A DNA stretch of 43,944 nt, taken from positions 1 through 43,944 of the forward strand of contig CAJXUN010000038.1 in the NCBI GenBank assembly GCA_913061475.1, written 5' to 3'. The notes beneath the pieces were generated by a model. It searched no databases and was not told the origin of the DNA. It saw only the letters and a program-made list of their open reading frames with translations. The stretch is from an uncultured Colwellia sp. Its GTDB lineage: Bacteria > Pseudomonadota > Gammaproteobacteria > Enterobacterales > Alteromonadaceae. A program made the translations under genes and the position numbers. Below, piece by piece: positions 1 to 9,156 of this stretch (positions are counted from its first letter, which is position 1; each line of letters begins with the position of its first letter).

Positions 1-188
1 CGAGCAAAGCGTTCATTAACCATTTCCAGTGTTGGCATTCGACCACGAACAATACGATCTTGCGAAGAAAAATCATAATCGGAAGTCCCTTCTGCTTGAG
101 AAAAGTCCTCTTCTATTTCTTCTTCTTCGACATCATCTACACCATGTAAAAGTGCATCAATTTCGTCTTGAGATAATAAATCACTCAC
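1..188 (-). CDS. fliM: FliM, flagellar motor switch protein (N-terminal 62 residues, gene runs off the left edge)
   Basis: FliM forms the middle of the C-ring and binds phospho-CheY to switch rotation. Only the N-terminus is present. It starts V/M-SDLLSQDEIDALLHG, the conserved CheY-P-binding segment, followed by an acidic linker and the conserved stretch IVRGRMPTLEMVNERFAR. The start is a GTG at 186-188: an in-frame TAA lies five codons upstream, with AAAGAG about ten bases before the GTG, so no ATG start is possible. It is the last gene visible in the fliE-to-fliM operon; fliL lies 44 bases upstream. The remainder of the gene and presumably fliN, fliO and fliP lie beyond the window. Confidence 0.93.
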   Translation of the reverse strand, partial: MSDLLSQDEIDALLHGVDDVEEEEIEEDFSQAEGTSDYDFSSQDRIVRGRMPTLEMVNERFA

Positions 189-232
189 TCGGTAGTCTCT
201 TTATCTATTAATTTAGTGATACTGAACACAAC

Positions 233-772
233 TTACTGCATAACAAAGCCGGTAAATAGTACTTTTTCGACAATTTTACTGCCTTCTACTTCGGTCATTA
301 TTTTATGAACTTCTGCTAACGATTTTTGCTTTAACGACGTTTTACCTGCACTAGTAGCAAGGTCATCGGCATTCGACTGAGAAAATACGGCCAGTAATGT
401 ACTTTCAATCAACGGCACATGCTTTTTAGCCGCTTCTTCATTATCCGAGCCTCTAACTAATAGCTGTACTCTAATTTCAACAAAACGGTCTCGGGCTGCA
501 CCAGGTACATTAAAACGAAACGGCCTTGGCATAGGAACATACAATGCAGAACCAAGCTCGGCGTTAGTATCGCCAGTTGCAGCCACCTCACTCGTTGAAC
601 CGGAATCTAACGCTGCGTCGAGCTCTGCTTGAGATACTTCGTCCTCACTACCCAACATAAAAAATGCAGCTGCACCGCCGCCAACAAGCAATATTGCGAC
701 AATCGCGATAATAATAATTAGCTTCTTTTTCTTACCTGAATTGTCCAGCTCAAGTTCTTTTTCGTCAGCCAT
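233..772 (-). CDS. fliL: FliL, basal-body-associated stator-supporting protein
   Basis: 179 residues. A short acidic cytoplasmic N-terminus and a lysine run (KKKK, about residues 15-18) precede one hydrophobic membrane segment (about 19-41). The periplasmic C-terminal domain carries FliL features such as YVPMPRPFRFNV and the C-terminal VEKVLFTGFVMQ. FliL sits around the stator at the motor and supports torque; that role is known from the family. ATG start at 770-772. The gene lies between fliK and fliM, its usual place in polar-flagellar operons. Nothing in it looks damaged. Confidence 0.93.
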   Translation of the reverse strand: MADEKELELDNSGKKKKLIIIIAIVAILLVGGGAAAFFMLGSEDEVSQAELDAALDSGSTSEVAATGDTNAELGSALYVPMPRPFRFNVPGAARDRFVEIRVQLLVRGSDNEEAAKKHVPLIESTLLAVFSQSNADDLATSAGKTSLKQKSLAEVHKIMTEVEGSKIVEKVLFTGFVMQ

Positions 773-852
773 GGTTCCTACCTTTAAAGAGTTTTTGTAT
801 CTATTGCTAAACTATATCCTCGAATAGCCGCTAATCCAACGAGTTTTATCAA

Positions 853-2964
853 TTAGGCGTAGTAATCGACACCAGTTGACGATGCTTTAACCATATTCAG
901 GGTTACGTTATCATTTTCATCGATAACTTCGTCACCGGAGTCACCACGTTGACCCTTATTAGCTTGCCCGTTAGCACTATGACTATTTTGTTCATTGGCT
1001 TGACGTTGCTCGATATTTGCATCACCTACATCAACACCATTTTCAGCTAGCATCTCACGTAACTTACCCATATTTTGCTCTAACGCATCTTTGGCTTGTT
1101 GGTTCTGCACAATAAATTGCACTGCCGCTTGTTCATTTTGTAAATTTACGCGGACATGAACATTACCCATTTCTGGTGGATCAAGCTGAATATCCACTTG
1201 TTGAATTTTCTGATTAATCATCACCATCACTTTATCTTTCACCGCTGCGGCAAAATCTTTACGATAGATAGCAATAGTTTCGGTATTTAGCGCTGTTATT
1301 GATTTTTGCGTTTCTACCGTCGTTGTCGTTAATGTATTCATTACACTATCAAAACTTTGCTCTTGTTGTGCTGCTAACGCAGCAGTACTTGCGATAGGTT
1401 GACCTGCTTGAGCGTCTAAGGTTTGATTAAAGCTAGACAGTATTTTTTCAGGTTGTTGTGCTTGCTTATCATTTTCAGCTTTTGTCTGCGCTGCCAACTC
1501 AATCTCGCTACTCGCTGATTTATCAGGGTTAGCATTTGCGACAAATTTTTGAGTACCATCTAGCTTCGGCTCTGCGGGCGACGTGATAACAGCGGAGGCG
1601 GTACTTTGATTTACGGGACGAGTTGACGCTTGCTGATTATCAATCGTGCGCTTAACTTCTGCTGCGTTAGCTAGTTTTTCATCTTGTACTTTAGCATTAT
1701 TATTTTCATCAATTAATGTTTTACTTTGTGTATCTAACGCTTGTGATATCTTTTTATTCGTCATCACTAATTCACGATTTGAATCTTCAGTCTGGATTTG
1801 GGTTTTATTGTCCACCAAGCTTGACGTGATATTTTGCTTATTATCTGATGTCAACTTACCGCCTTGAGATATAGTTTGAGCATCTGTCTGATCTGCTATT
1901 TGAGCTTTATCTACTAATCCTTGGTCAATGGCGAAGGCAGTGGCTTTAGCTTCTGAAGTAGCTGCCAGTTTGGCGTCTGATGACGCTTGCACTTGCTCAT
2001 TTTTAGCGGTTTTTTCTAGTATACTTTGTTCTGCAATGAGTTGTTTAACTTGCTCTTCAGAGGCAGTATTTAGGTTACTAGACGATACTTGAACATTCTT
2101 TAGATCCGAAACCTTAATACTTTGATCAACCTTATTTTGATCAACTAAAACTTGTTCTGCACTGGTTTTAGTGAGTAATTTTTGCGCGCCATTTAGCATA
2201 TTCAATAAATCAACCGCATCATCACTTTCAGTGCTCTTAACTGAGCCCGTTGGCGATTGGGGGTGAAGATCAATGGATGATTTTTGCTGATTGTATATGC
2301 CCTTAATCTCATGTGTAACAGTTGCATTTCCCGACTTAGTTAGCACAGTTTCGACACTTAATGGGGTTACCGGAACAGGTAATGTATGGGCATCGTTTTT
2401 ATCACTTGCCCTATTTTTATCACTTGTCGCAGAGGTTAACGGCTCATCATTAGCGCGTATTGGGACTGGTAAAGTATGGGCGTCACCGCTTGCGCTTGAT
2501 TTAACGCGCAAAGATTCATCTTCTGGCGATACGGGTACCGGAAGTGTATGAGCATCATCTGCCGAGCTTAATTTAGTGAGAAGAGCTGCTTCTTCTGGTG
2601 ATACAGGTACAGGTAAAGTATGAGCGTCATCATTAACTGTTGAATCAGCAATCAATGCTTCGTCTTCAGGCAATAACGGCACAGGTAGCGTATGTGCATC
2701 CTCAGCACGTTTTACGTTAACTGCCTTTAACGAGCCATCCTTATCGAAATTTTGCTCTTGGCTAGTTGCCGCTTTAGACACTAGATTGCCGTCTTGCTTA
2801 ACTTTTCCATCCGACTCGACCACTTTCTTTGTTGGATAATGTTGCTCCATCGCAACTGAAAAAGTGCTAGATTTAGCTTGGCCTTTTGCTGATGCATCAC
2901 TGCTACCACCTTTTATATCTGGGGTCTGGCTAACATCAACAGATAACAAACTCACTTGAGACAT
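853..2964 (-). CDS. fliK: FliK, flagellar hook-length control protein with an N-terminal octapeptide repeat
   Basis: 703 residues, long for FliK (about 400 in enterics). FliK is exported during hook growth and switches export from hook to filament substrates. The C-terminal Flg_hook domain (about residues 565-655) contains the signature LDPPEMG (594-600) and a helix rich in Q/N/E. The rest is low-complexity, rich in S, T, A, D, K and Q, as expected for a molecular ruler. Residues 89-198 hold five exact copies of DAHTLPVP spaced 24, 24, 24 and 30 residues apart. It lies between fliJ and fliL. The start ATG at 2962-2964 gives MSQVSLLSVD. Identity is firm from the C-terminal domain and position; the repeat's role is unknown. 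Confidence 0.92.
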   Translation of the reverse strand: MSQVSLLSVDVSQTPDIKGGSSDASAKGQAKSSTFSVAMEQHYPTKKVVESDGKVKQDGNLVSKAATSQEQNFDKDGSLKAVNVKRAEDAHTLPVPLLPEDEALIADSTVNDDAHTLPVPVSPEEAALLTKLSSADDAHTLPVPVSPEDESLRVKSSASGDAHTLPVPIRANDEPLTSATSDKNRASDKNDAHTLPVPVTPLSVETVLTKSGNATVTHEIKGIYNQQKSSIDLHPQSPTGSVKSTESDDAVDLLNMLNGAQKLLTKTSAEQVLVDQNKVDQSIKVSDLKNVQVSSSNLNTASEEQVKQLIAEQSILEKTAKNEQVQASSDAKLAATSEAKATAFAIDQGLVDKAQIADQTDAQTISQGGKLTSDNKQNITSSLVDNKTQIQTEDSNRELVMTNKKISQALDTQSKTLIDENNNAKVQDEKLANAAEVKRTIDNQQASTRPVNQSTASAVITSPAEPKLDGTQKFVANANPDKSASSEIELAAQTKAENDKQAQQPEKILSSFNQTLDAQAGQPIASTAALAAQQEQSFDSVMNTLTTTTVETQKSITALNTETIAIYRKDFAAAVKDKVMVMINQKIQQVDIQLDPPEMGNVHVRVNLQNEQAAVQFIVQNQQAKDALEQNMGKLREMLAENGVDVGDANIEQRQANEQNSHSANGQANKGQRGDSGDEVIDENDNVTLNMVKASSTGVDYYA
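2371..2700 (-). repeat. Five in-frame DAHTLPVP repeats within fliK
   Basis: The octapeptide DAHTLPVP occurs at FliK residues 89-96, 113-120, 137-144, 161-168 and 191-198. The first four sit at an exact 24-residue (72-base) period. The last is 30 residues on, with the six extra residues explained by a small internal duplication (SDKN...SDKN). The spacers (LLPEDEALIADSTVND, VSPEEAALLTKLSSAD and relatives) are recognisably related but diverged, while the octapeptide is invariant. Confidence 0.95.
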
Positions 2965-3090
2965 AATAAACCTTTCTTAAACGTAGACTTAAAAGCAATT
3001 GAAATAATGGTGCCAACCATTGAACAAGCAAATTTTATTCCAAAATTTATTTTAAAATATATAATGATGCTGTAAATGATGAATCTATGC

Positions 3091-3525
3091 CTATCTCTGA
3101 CGTCGTACAAATTGTTGGGTCGCTATTTCATCAAACATTTTTTGCTCTTGCTTATTTGCTGTTAATTGCAAAGCCGCTAACTTTTTATCCCGTAATAGCT
3201 CCACCGCTTGTATCTTTCTTCTCTGCTCTAACCATTGTTTCTTTCGGGTTTCGACCAAAGCTTTGGCTTGATGGGCTGCAATTTTCACTTGTTGCGCCGC
3301 GTTGTCTAGCTTGGCAATAAAGGCATGAAAGTGACTGTATGTAGCGCTATCAATGCCCTCTAATGAACGTTGATTAAGCCGTTTCATATATTCTAGACGA
3401 TAGTCACTGACGCTTTTTAAACGTTCTTGGTTTTGTTGATAATCGAATTCAGCTGCTTGCAAAGCTTGCGAGGCTTTTTGCTCTTTATCTAGCTCGAATT
3501 TATATAAGGTGTTCAACTGTTTCAT
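3091..3525 (-). CDS. fliJ: FliJ, flagellar export ATPase stalk/chaperone-escort protein
   Basis: 144 residues, almost entirely charged and glutamine-rich alpha-helix with the heptad pattern of a two-helix coiled coil, the usual size and form of FliJ. It is known to sit in the centre of the FliI hexamer and recycle export chaperones. The N-terminus MKQLNTLYKFELDKEQKA and the RLEYMKRLNQ segment fit the family. It lies 18 bases downstream of fliI and before fliK, the standard order. Sequence alone is weakly diagnostic for such coiled coils, so the identity rests partly on position. Confidence 0.9.
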   Translation of the reverse strand: MKQLNTLYKFELDKEQKASQALQAAEFDYQQNQERLKSVSDYRLEYMKRLNQRSLEGIDSATYSHFHAFIAKLDNAAQQVKIAAHQAKALVETRKKQWLEQRRKIQAVELLRDKKLAALQLTANKQEQKMFDEIATQQFVRRQR

Positions 3526-3543
3526 TGGCTTAATACCTATAGG

Positions 3544-4908
3544 TTAACTGGCTTGCTGGTTTTTCTGAGCATGAGCTTGCGCCGCCGATAAAACTTCCTG
3601 TAACTGAGCCAAACTTTGATCATAAGGAATAATTTCTAGCATTTTTTGCTGTAAAAAAAACTGAATTACCGGTTGTAAATCAATGGCCTGATCTATTCTT
3701 GGATCGGTTCCACGACTATAAGCACCAATTGAAATCAAATCTTTATTCTCTTGATATAAGGCATAAACTTGGCGTAGTTGTCGTGCAAGTTGCTGATGCT
3801 CTTCACTCGTTACCATCGGCATAACCCGGCTTATTGAACCTTCAATATCAACAGCAGGATAATGGCCAGCATCCGCAAGTTTTCGCGATAAGACAATATG
3901 CCCATCTAAAATAGCACGGGCCGCATCAGCAATAGGATCTTGCAAGTCATCACCTTCAGTTAACACGGTAAAAAATGCACTAATTGAACCTTGCCCGTCA
4001 CCACCGTTACCAGCTCGTTCAACAAGTTGAGGTAATTTAGAAAAAACCGATGGTGGATAACCCTTGGTTGCTGGTGGCTCCCCCACGGCTAAAGCAATCT
4101 CTCGCTGTGCTTGTGCGTAGCGGGTAATCGAATCAATCAACAATAAAACTTTTAGGCCTTGATCGCGAAAATATTCACTAATTTGTACTGCTGTCTCACA
4201 GCCTTTAAGTCGCATCAGTGGTGAGTTATCAGCAGGCGCTGCCACCACAACGGAGCGAGCACGCCCCTCTTCTCCGAGAATTTCTTCGATAAACTCTTTG
4301 ACTTCTCGCCCACGTTCACCAATTAAACCAACCACAATCACATCGGCGTTTGTACCACGAGTCATCATACCTAACAGGACACTTTTACCAACACCTGAAC
4401 CGGCAAATAAGCCCATCCGTTGGCCGACGCCAACGGTCAAAAAACTATTGATCGAGCGTACACCAACATCCAACGGTTCGGTGATAGCACGTCGCGAAAG
4501 TGGGTTAATAGGTTTACTGTCATATTGATAATTTTCCGATGCTTGAATTGGCCCTTTACCATCGAGCGGTTGACCAACCCCATCAATTACCCTTCCTAAC
4601 AAGTCCATTGAAAGGGGTAAGCGTACTTTAGTCGATAAGGGAACAACCCGTGCACCCGGTAATACACCCTGTAAGCTTTGCTCAGGCATAAGAAAGGTTA
4701 TATCTTGCGAAAAACCAACGATTTCAGCAATCAGGTCACCTTGTGACGTTTCCACTAAACATTGGCTACCTACGGGGGCTTTAACACCTACAGCCTCTAA
4801 CGTTAAGCCAACCACACGTACTAATCGTCCTGCGACAGAAACGCTATGAGGGTGAATTAACTTTTCACAGTTTTTTAAACGTTCGGTAATGCGATTTATG
4901 TCGACCAT
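3544..4908 (-). CDS. fliI: FliI, flagellum-specific export ATPase
   Basis: 454 residues, full length. FliI is the F1-beta-like ATPase that powers delivery of export substrates at the base of the flagellum. Walker A AGSGVGKS is at residues 169-176, Walker B LLLIDS at about 255-260 followed by ITRYAQAQREIALAVGE. The GERGREVKEFIEE segment (197-209) and the FSKLPQLVERAG segment are typical. The N-terminal beta-barrel domain occupies about 1-95. ATG start at 4906-4908. It lies downstream of fliH, the regulator that binds it, and upstream of fliJ. Confidence 0.97.
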   Translation of the reverse strand: MVDINRITERLKNCEKLIHPHSVSVAGRLVRVVGLTLEAVGVKAPVGSQCLVETSQGDLIAEIVGFSQDITFLMPEQSLQGVLPGARVVPLSTKVRLPLSMDLLGRVIDGVGQPLDGKGPIQASENYQYDSKPINPLSRRAITEPLDVGVRSINSFLTVGVGQRMGLFAGSGVGKSVLLGMMTRGTNADVIVVGLIGERGREVKEFIEEILGEEGRARSVVVAAPADNSPLMRLKGCETAVQISEYFRDQGLKVLLLIDSITRYAQAQREIALAVGEPPATKGYPPSVFSKLPQLVERAGNGGDGQGSISAFFTVLTEGDDLQDPIADAARAILDGHIVLSRKLADAGHYPAVDIEGSISRVMPMVTSEEHQQLARQLRQVYALYQENKDLISIGAYSRGTDPRIDQAIDLQPVIQFFLQQKMLEIIPYDQSLAQLQEVLSAAQAHAQKNQQAS

Positions 4909-4983
4909 AGAAGTTACACACTGTTTTAATAGAGTTTATTGATATAGCAGCCATTAAATTGAATGACTGAACAAGCCAAAAAT

Positions 4984-5784
4984 TTAATCTTTTTGGTATA
5001 ATGCTTCTTGTAAAAACGACTCCAGTACCTCGTTTAATCGTGATTTAACGCTAAGGTCAATGTTAGATGTGCTATTTTCAATTTGACAACTGCCTGGGCT
5101 CAATTGCGGCGCAGCAAGTAAACGCCAGCCTTGCTTTTGGATATGTTCAGCACCAAATTGTTGTTCTACCAATTTAATGTCTTGTGGATTAAGTAAGATT
5201 TGTGTCTGAGGCTCTTGTCCTGGCAGTGCTTTAATACCTTCTGCAATTGCTGATAATAAAATATCAGGATTGGTCTTTGCTTCATGCTTGGTTACTGCTT
5301 GAGTTAATTGCACCACTAACTGTAATAACTGCGCTTCGACGTTTTTTTCAACATTAGCCAAAGGTTCATGCAACTGCTCTAACATTATTTGCATAGCTGC
5401 AATTTGTTGCTCACTGGTTTCTTTACCTTGCGCTAACCCTTGAGCAACACCTTCTTCATGACCCGAAGTTAAACCTTCTTGATGACCACTGGTTTTACCT
5501 TCATCAAAACCTTTGGCAAAACCTTCTTCTTTACCCTGATTAAATCCCTCTTCAAAAGCCGCTTGACGGATTTCTTCTATCTCTTCGGCTGTTAGCGGAA
5601 TAGGGTCAACAACTTCAGTTTCTTCCGGTGGCTCAAAATGCCACGTGCGTGATTTACCAAATGCATTAGTTTTACCGTCATCTGCTGTTGTCGCAGATTG
5701 TACATTCGGCACGGTCCAAGTATCTACCTGCTCGGCCTCTTCTGGCGTTATCGCCGCATTACTCGACGGTGAAAGCGGCTTCAT
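4984..5784 (-). CDS. fliH: FliH, regulator of the flagellar export ATPase, with a long glycine-repeat helix
   Basis: 266 residues. FliH dimerises, holds FliI and links it to the C-ring protein FliN. The N-terminal tryptophan-containing segment (W23, W48) is expected for binding FliN/FlhA. Residues 80-120 carry a glycine at exactly every fourth position (11 glycines), the FliH GxxxG helix. The C-terminal half (about 125-266) is the V-ATPase-E-like domain, with LLNPQDIKLVEQQFG typical. ATG start at 5782-5784; fliG stops 24 bases upstream. It is followed after 75 bases by fliI. Confidence 0.94.
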   Translation of the reverse strand: MKPLSPSSNAAITPEEAEQVDTWTVPNVQSATTADDGKTNAFGKSRTWHFEPPEETEVVDPIPLTAEEIEEIRQAAFEEGFNQGKEEGFAKGFDEGKTSGHQEGLTSGHEEGVAQGLAQGKETSEQQIAAMQIMLEQLHEPLANVEKNVEAQLLQLVVQLTQAVTKHEAKTNPDILLSAIAEGIKALPGQEPQTQILLNPQDIKLVEQQFGAEHIQKQGWRLLAAPQLSPGSCQIENSTSNIDLSVKSRLNEVLESFLQEALYQKD

Positions 5785-5808
5785 AAATTTAAATCCGCTG
5801 CACTTCTA

Positions 5809-6864
5809 TTATAAGAATTCATCGCCACCACCTGCCCCACCTAACATAATTTCACCAGCATCGGACAGTCGACGGGCAACTGATAATATTTCTTTCTGGG
5901 CTGCTTCAACCTCACTGATACGAACAGGTCCCATTGCTTCCAGGTCATCGGCTAACATTTCAGCTGCACGTTTAGACATGTTGGCCATAATTTTTTCTTT
6001 CAAGGCTTCGTCGGTACCTTTAATCGCTTTCATTAGCGCATCTTGTTGAACTTCTCGTAGGATGGCTTGAATGCCTCGGTCGTCAACATCAGCAAGGTTT
6101 TCAAAAACAAACATTAAGTCTTGAATTTGTTGACTCATTTCTTCGTCATGTTCACGAATTGAATCCATCAACATGCCTTCAACGTTAGTATCTAAATAGT
6201 TCATGATATCTGCTGCTGCTTTCAAGCCGCCCATTTTCGCAGCTTGTGCGCCTGCTTGACCAGCAAACTGTTTCTCCATGATCTCATTCAATTCTTGTAA
6301 TGCCGCTGGCTGAACTTCTTCCAAATTAGCAATGCGCATCATGAGATCTAAACGCACTTTGTCGGCGAATTGCGTCATTATTTCAGCTGATTGTTCAGGT
6401 TCAAGATAAGATAAAACAATGGTTTGAATTTGTGGATGCTCGTTGCGAATAATGTTAGCCACTTGCTTCGAGTCCATCCATTTTAATGAATCGAGTCCTT
6501 TAGCACCGCCCCCCATGACAATTTGGTCAATCAGGTTGCCAGCTTTATCTTCACCCAATGCCGCCGTTAACGCTTTACGAACAAACTCTTCACTTTGGAA
6601 ACCAATAGTGGAGAAATTTTGAATTTCGTTAATAAATAACTTATGTACCGCGGTAATTTTTTGTTGAGTAAAATCTTCCATACCGGCCATGATCATACCC
6701 ACTTTTTGCACTTGCTTCGGCTCTAAGTGTTTTAATATTTGTGCAGCGTCTTCTTCCGACAAACTCAGTAACAAAATTGCCGCTTTTTCGCCGCCATCAA
6801 GTTTACTGACATCAAATCCACTTGATGACTGTACTTCTGTTAGTTCTTGGTTTTCATCACTCAT
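5809..6864 (-). CDS. fliG: FliG, flagellar motor switch protein
   Basis: 351 residues. FliG is the rotor component that interacts with the stator and couples the C-ring to FliF. The EHPQ motif (NIIRNEHPQIQTIVLSYL) marks the middle domain; the C-terminal torque helix contains the charged pattern DVDDRGIQAILREV expected of the stator-contact region. The N-terminus (DGGEKAAILLLSL) is the FliF-binding domain. The start ATG overlaps the end of fliF by 8 bases, indicating translational coupling of these two binding partners. A short glycine-rich tail (GGAGGGDEFL) ends the protein. Confidence 0.97.
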   Translation of the reverse strand: MSDENQELTEVQSSSGFDVSKLDGGEKAAILLLSLSEEDAAQILKHLEPKQVQKVGMIMAGMEDFTQQKITAVHKLFINEIQNFSTIGFQSEEFVRKALTAALGEDKAGNLIDQIVMGGGAKGLDSLKWMDSKQVANIIRNEHPQIQTIVLSYLEPEQSAEIMTQFADKVRLDLMMRIANLEEVQPAALQELNEIMEKQFAGQAGAQAAKMGGLKAAADIMNYLDTNVEGMLMDSIREHDEEMSQQIQDLMFVFENLADVDDRGIQAILREVQQDALMKAIKGTDEALKEKIMANMSKRAAEMLADDLEAMGPVRISEVEAAQKEILSVARRLSDAGEIMLGGAGGGDEFL

Positions 6865-8581
6865 CTTCGTTCAACCAACTTTTAACTACTTGTGATGACA
6901 GTTCAGGCTCATTTGCCACTAAGGCGCGTACGGCTTTTAAGACGTCTTCATCACGGTGTAAATCAGGTAATTGTAAACTACCATCAGGAGCGAAGCCAAC
7001 TGCGCCGGCGTCGAAGTCTGATGTTAGCATATCCATCGTCTCATCACCCAAGTCTATATGACTATCAAGCGACTTGTCGCCATAGTCATTCGGGGTTTGG
7101 TCAGGGTATATTAAGCGTTTCAGCATAGGACGCACCACAGCTAAAATCAGCACGATAATAACAATAGCCCCCATGACAAGCTTTAACATTTTTAAGAACC
7201 AAGGTTCTTGCCATATTGGCAGCTTTTCAACTTCAATTACATCGGCGCGAGAAAACGGTAAGGTGACAACCTCTAAGGAATCACCACGTTGTAAATCAAA
7301 GCCAATACTGCCTTGTAATAAGCGACGAATATTAGCCATTTCTTGTACTGAACGTGGCGTTGGAATTGCTTCACCTTCGGCATTAACTTCTGATAAATAA
7401 TCTAACGCAACTGAAACACTAATACGATGAATAACGCCAGTTTGTTGTTTGGTATAACTAATCGCTTCATCTAGCTCGTAATTGCGTGTCGACTCGGTAT
7501 GTTTTCGACCTGGCATAGCTTGTTGCTGCCCATTGCCAGTAGCGTCTTCTGGAATATTACTGTCAAGTGGTGGTTGATTGCTTAGTGCACCGGGAATGCC
7601 ACCGAGTAAACCGCCAATAGTGTTGTCTTCTACTTTCATTTCACTACGTAAGGCTGGTAAGTCAGAATTGTAACGGCGTTGAGTTTCTTCGCTATTGGTA
7701 AAGTCCATCGCGACATCAACTTGCGCGGTATAATTGCCTAAACCGACAACAGGAATAAGAATTGAATCAAGCTTATCCATATATTCTTTTTCACGTTTTT
7801 GTTCAATTTCAAATTCTTTACGTGAGCGTGAAGAAACTGAATCTTGTGAACCAGAATTAAGCAAACGGCCATTTTGATCGGTAACCGTAACGCGGTTAGG
7901 ATCAAGGCTCTGCACCGCTGATGCGACAATATCAACCACTGAGTCAACTTCTTCTTCAGAAAGCAGACGGCCGCGACGTAATGTTAACACCACGGTAGCT
8001 GATGGATTTTTTTCACGTTTAGCGAAAACATTATCACGAGGAATAGCCAGTAAGACACGGGCACGAGAAATAGTTTGGAGCTCTTCAATAGTGCGGGCTA
8101 ATTGTTGTTCTCTGGAATGCTTTAAGCGTTCAGATTCAAGACGTTGACTAACGCCAAAGCCCATGTCTTGCATCAAAATTTCACTACCTTGCGATGGCCC
8201 TTCACTTAAACCTTCGCGAGCTAGCATCAATTTAACACTCTGATACTCATCACTTTGCACTGATATGGTGTTATTTTCTTGACGATATTCAACTTTGTTA
8301 CTGTCAAGAAAGTCCATGGTTTTGATCAGTTGCTCTGTTGGCAACTTAGTTAAAAATCGGTATTCGGCTTGATTGGCCCACATGATGACAAAAATAGCTA
8401 TCGCTAAACAAATTGCTAACGCCATTACAATGGTAATTTGACGTAAGAAATCAACATTACCCATCGCACCCGCTAAGCCAGACTTTTGCTCACCGACAAC
8501 ACCATCGGTATCGTCATTAGCAACAAGGTCGTTATTACCATCCGCTAGCATTAAATTTGTGTTGTCTGTTGAATCTGCCAC
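6857..8581 (-). CDS. fliF: FliF, flagellar MS-ring protein
   Basis: 574 residues, full length. FliF forms the membrane-embedded MS ring on which the motor is built. Two membrane segments are visible: about residues 47-68 (ITIVMALAICLAIAIFVIMW) and about 464-485 (LVMGAIVIIVLILAVVRPML). Between them is the periplasmic ring-building region with the YscJ-like motif (ELQTISRARVLLAIP). The C-terminal tail ending VVKSWLNEDE is the FliG-binding segment. It lies 54 bases downstream of fliE and overlaps fliG by 8 bases. Confidence 0.97.
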   Translation of the reverse strand: MADSTDNTNLMLADGNNDLVANDDTDGVVGEQKSGLAGAMGNVDFLRQITIVMALAICLAIAIFVIMWANQAEYRFLTKLPTEQLIKTMDFLDSNKVEYRQENNTISVQSDEYQSVKLMLAREGLSEGPSQGSEILMQDMGFGVSQRLESERLKHSREQQLARTIEELQTISRARVLLAIPRDNVFAKREKNPSATVVLTLRRGRLLSEEEVDSVVDIVASAVQSLDPNRVTVTDQNGRLLNSGSQDSVSSRSRKEFEIEQKREKEYMDKLDSILIPVVGLGNYTAQVDVAMDFTNSEETQRRYNSDLPALRSEMKVEDNTIGGLLGGIPGALSNQPPLDSNIPEDATGNGQQQAMPGRKHTESTRNYELDEAISYTKQQTGVIHRISVSVALDYLSEVNAEGEAIPTPRSVQEMANIRRLLQGSIGFDLQRGDSLEVVTLPFSRADVIEVEKLPIWQEPWFLKMLKLVMGAIVIIVLILAVVRPMLKRLIYPDQTPNDYGDKSLDSHIDLGDETMDMLTSDFDAGAVGFAPDGSLQLPDLHRDEDVLKAVRALVANEPELSSQVVKSWLNEDE

Positions 8582-8635
8582 TTAACTTCTCCGCATAACC
8601 GTGCTTTTTTAATATTTATATTAACAACTGGGTTG

Positions 8636-8980
8636 CTATACCGGCATACTCATAATTTCTTTATATGCTTCAACAAACTTATTACGTACTTGAACTGTGG
8701 CATCAAACGCGATACCCGCTTTAGATGACGCTATCATGGTATCAGCGAGGGTAACGCTACGATCACCCATTTCAAATGCCATTCTCTTCTGTCCTGTTTC
8801 TTTTTGTAAGTCGTTGACAGAGTTAACAGCATCTTTTAGCAGGCTACCAAAGTCACTACTGGTTTTACTAACCGCGGGTGTACCCATGCCACTTTCATCG
8901 CCTATAGGTAAACGATTACCCATAGCTTCCATCGACATGCTTTGCATTTGTGCGTATAGAGAATTGGTTTTTATATCCAT
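8636..8980 (-). CDS. fliE: FliE, MS-ring/rod junction protein
   Basis: 114 residues, the usual length. FliE joins the MS ring to the proximal rod and is among the first exported substrates. The C-terminal helix (DTMIASSKAGIAFDATVQVRNKFVEAYKEIMSMPV in part) carries the FliE signature V-R-N-K-x-V-x-A-Y-x-E-I-M. ATG start at 8978-8980. It is the first gene of the fliE-F-G-H-I-J-K-L-M operon, with a sigma-54 promoter core about 50 bases upstream at 9033-9047. Confidence 0.95.
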   Translation of the reverse strand: MDIKTNSLYAQMQSMSMEAMGNRLPIGDESGMGTPAVSKTSSDFGSLLKDAVNSVNDLQKETGQKRMAFEMGDRSVTLADTMIASSKAGIAFDATVQVRNKFVEAYKEIMSMPV

Positions 8981-9032
8981 GGCTAACTCACTTGCGTCAA
9001 ATTCTTGTTATTTAGTATTAACTAAGGTTAAA

Positions 9033-9047
9033 GCAAGCATAGTGCCA
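9033..9047 (-). promoter_or_regulatory. Sigma-54 promoter for the fliE-M operon
   Basis: On the minus strand the bases read TGGCAC-TATGC-TTGC, an exact match to the sigma-54 -24/-12 core with the correct spacing (GG and GC ten bases apart). Transcription would start near 9021, about 40 bases before the fliE ATG. In Vibrio this operon is FlrC/sigma-54 dependent, and flrC lies just upstream. I did not identify FlrC operator sites. Confidence 0.87.
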
Positions 9048-9156
9048 AAGCAGTAGGGATTTTAATGAGGTTAGACGCAGCTTGTTGAGCCATGTTTGAA
9101 AAAATAAAAATTAACGATATAAATCAACATACAAAAGCGAAAAAGTAAAAAACAGA

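Noticed and set aside
3005-3021. Possible sigma-54 site (TGGCACC) upstream of fliK on the minus strand
   Set aside because: The -24 half is good but there is no GC at the required ten-base distance; fliK lies inside the fliE-M operon.
5645-6049. Plus-strand open frame of 134 codons across fliH/fliG
   Set aside because: Opposite-strand shadow of two certain genes, with no ribosome site or recognisable protein features.
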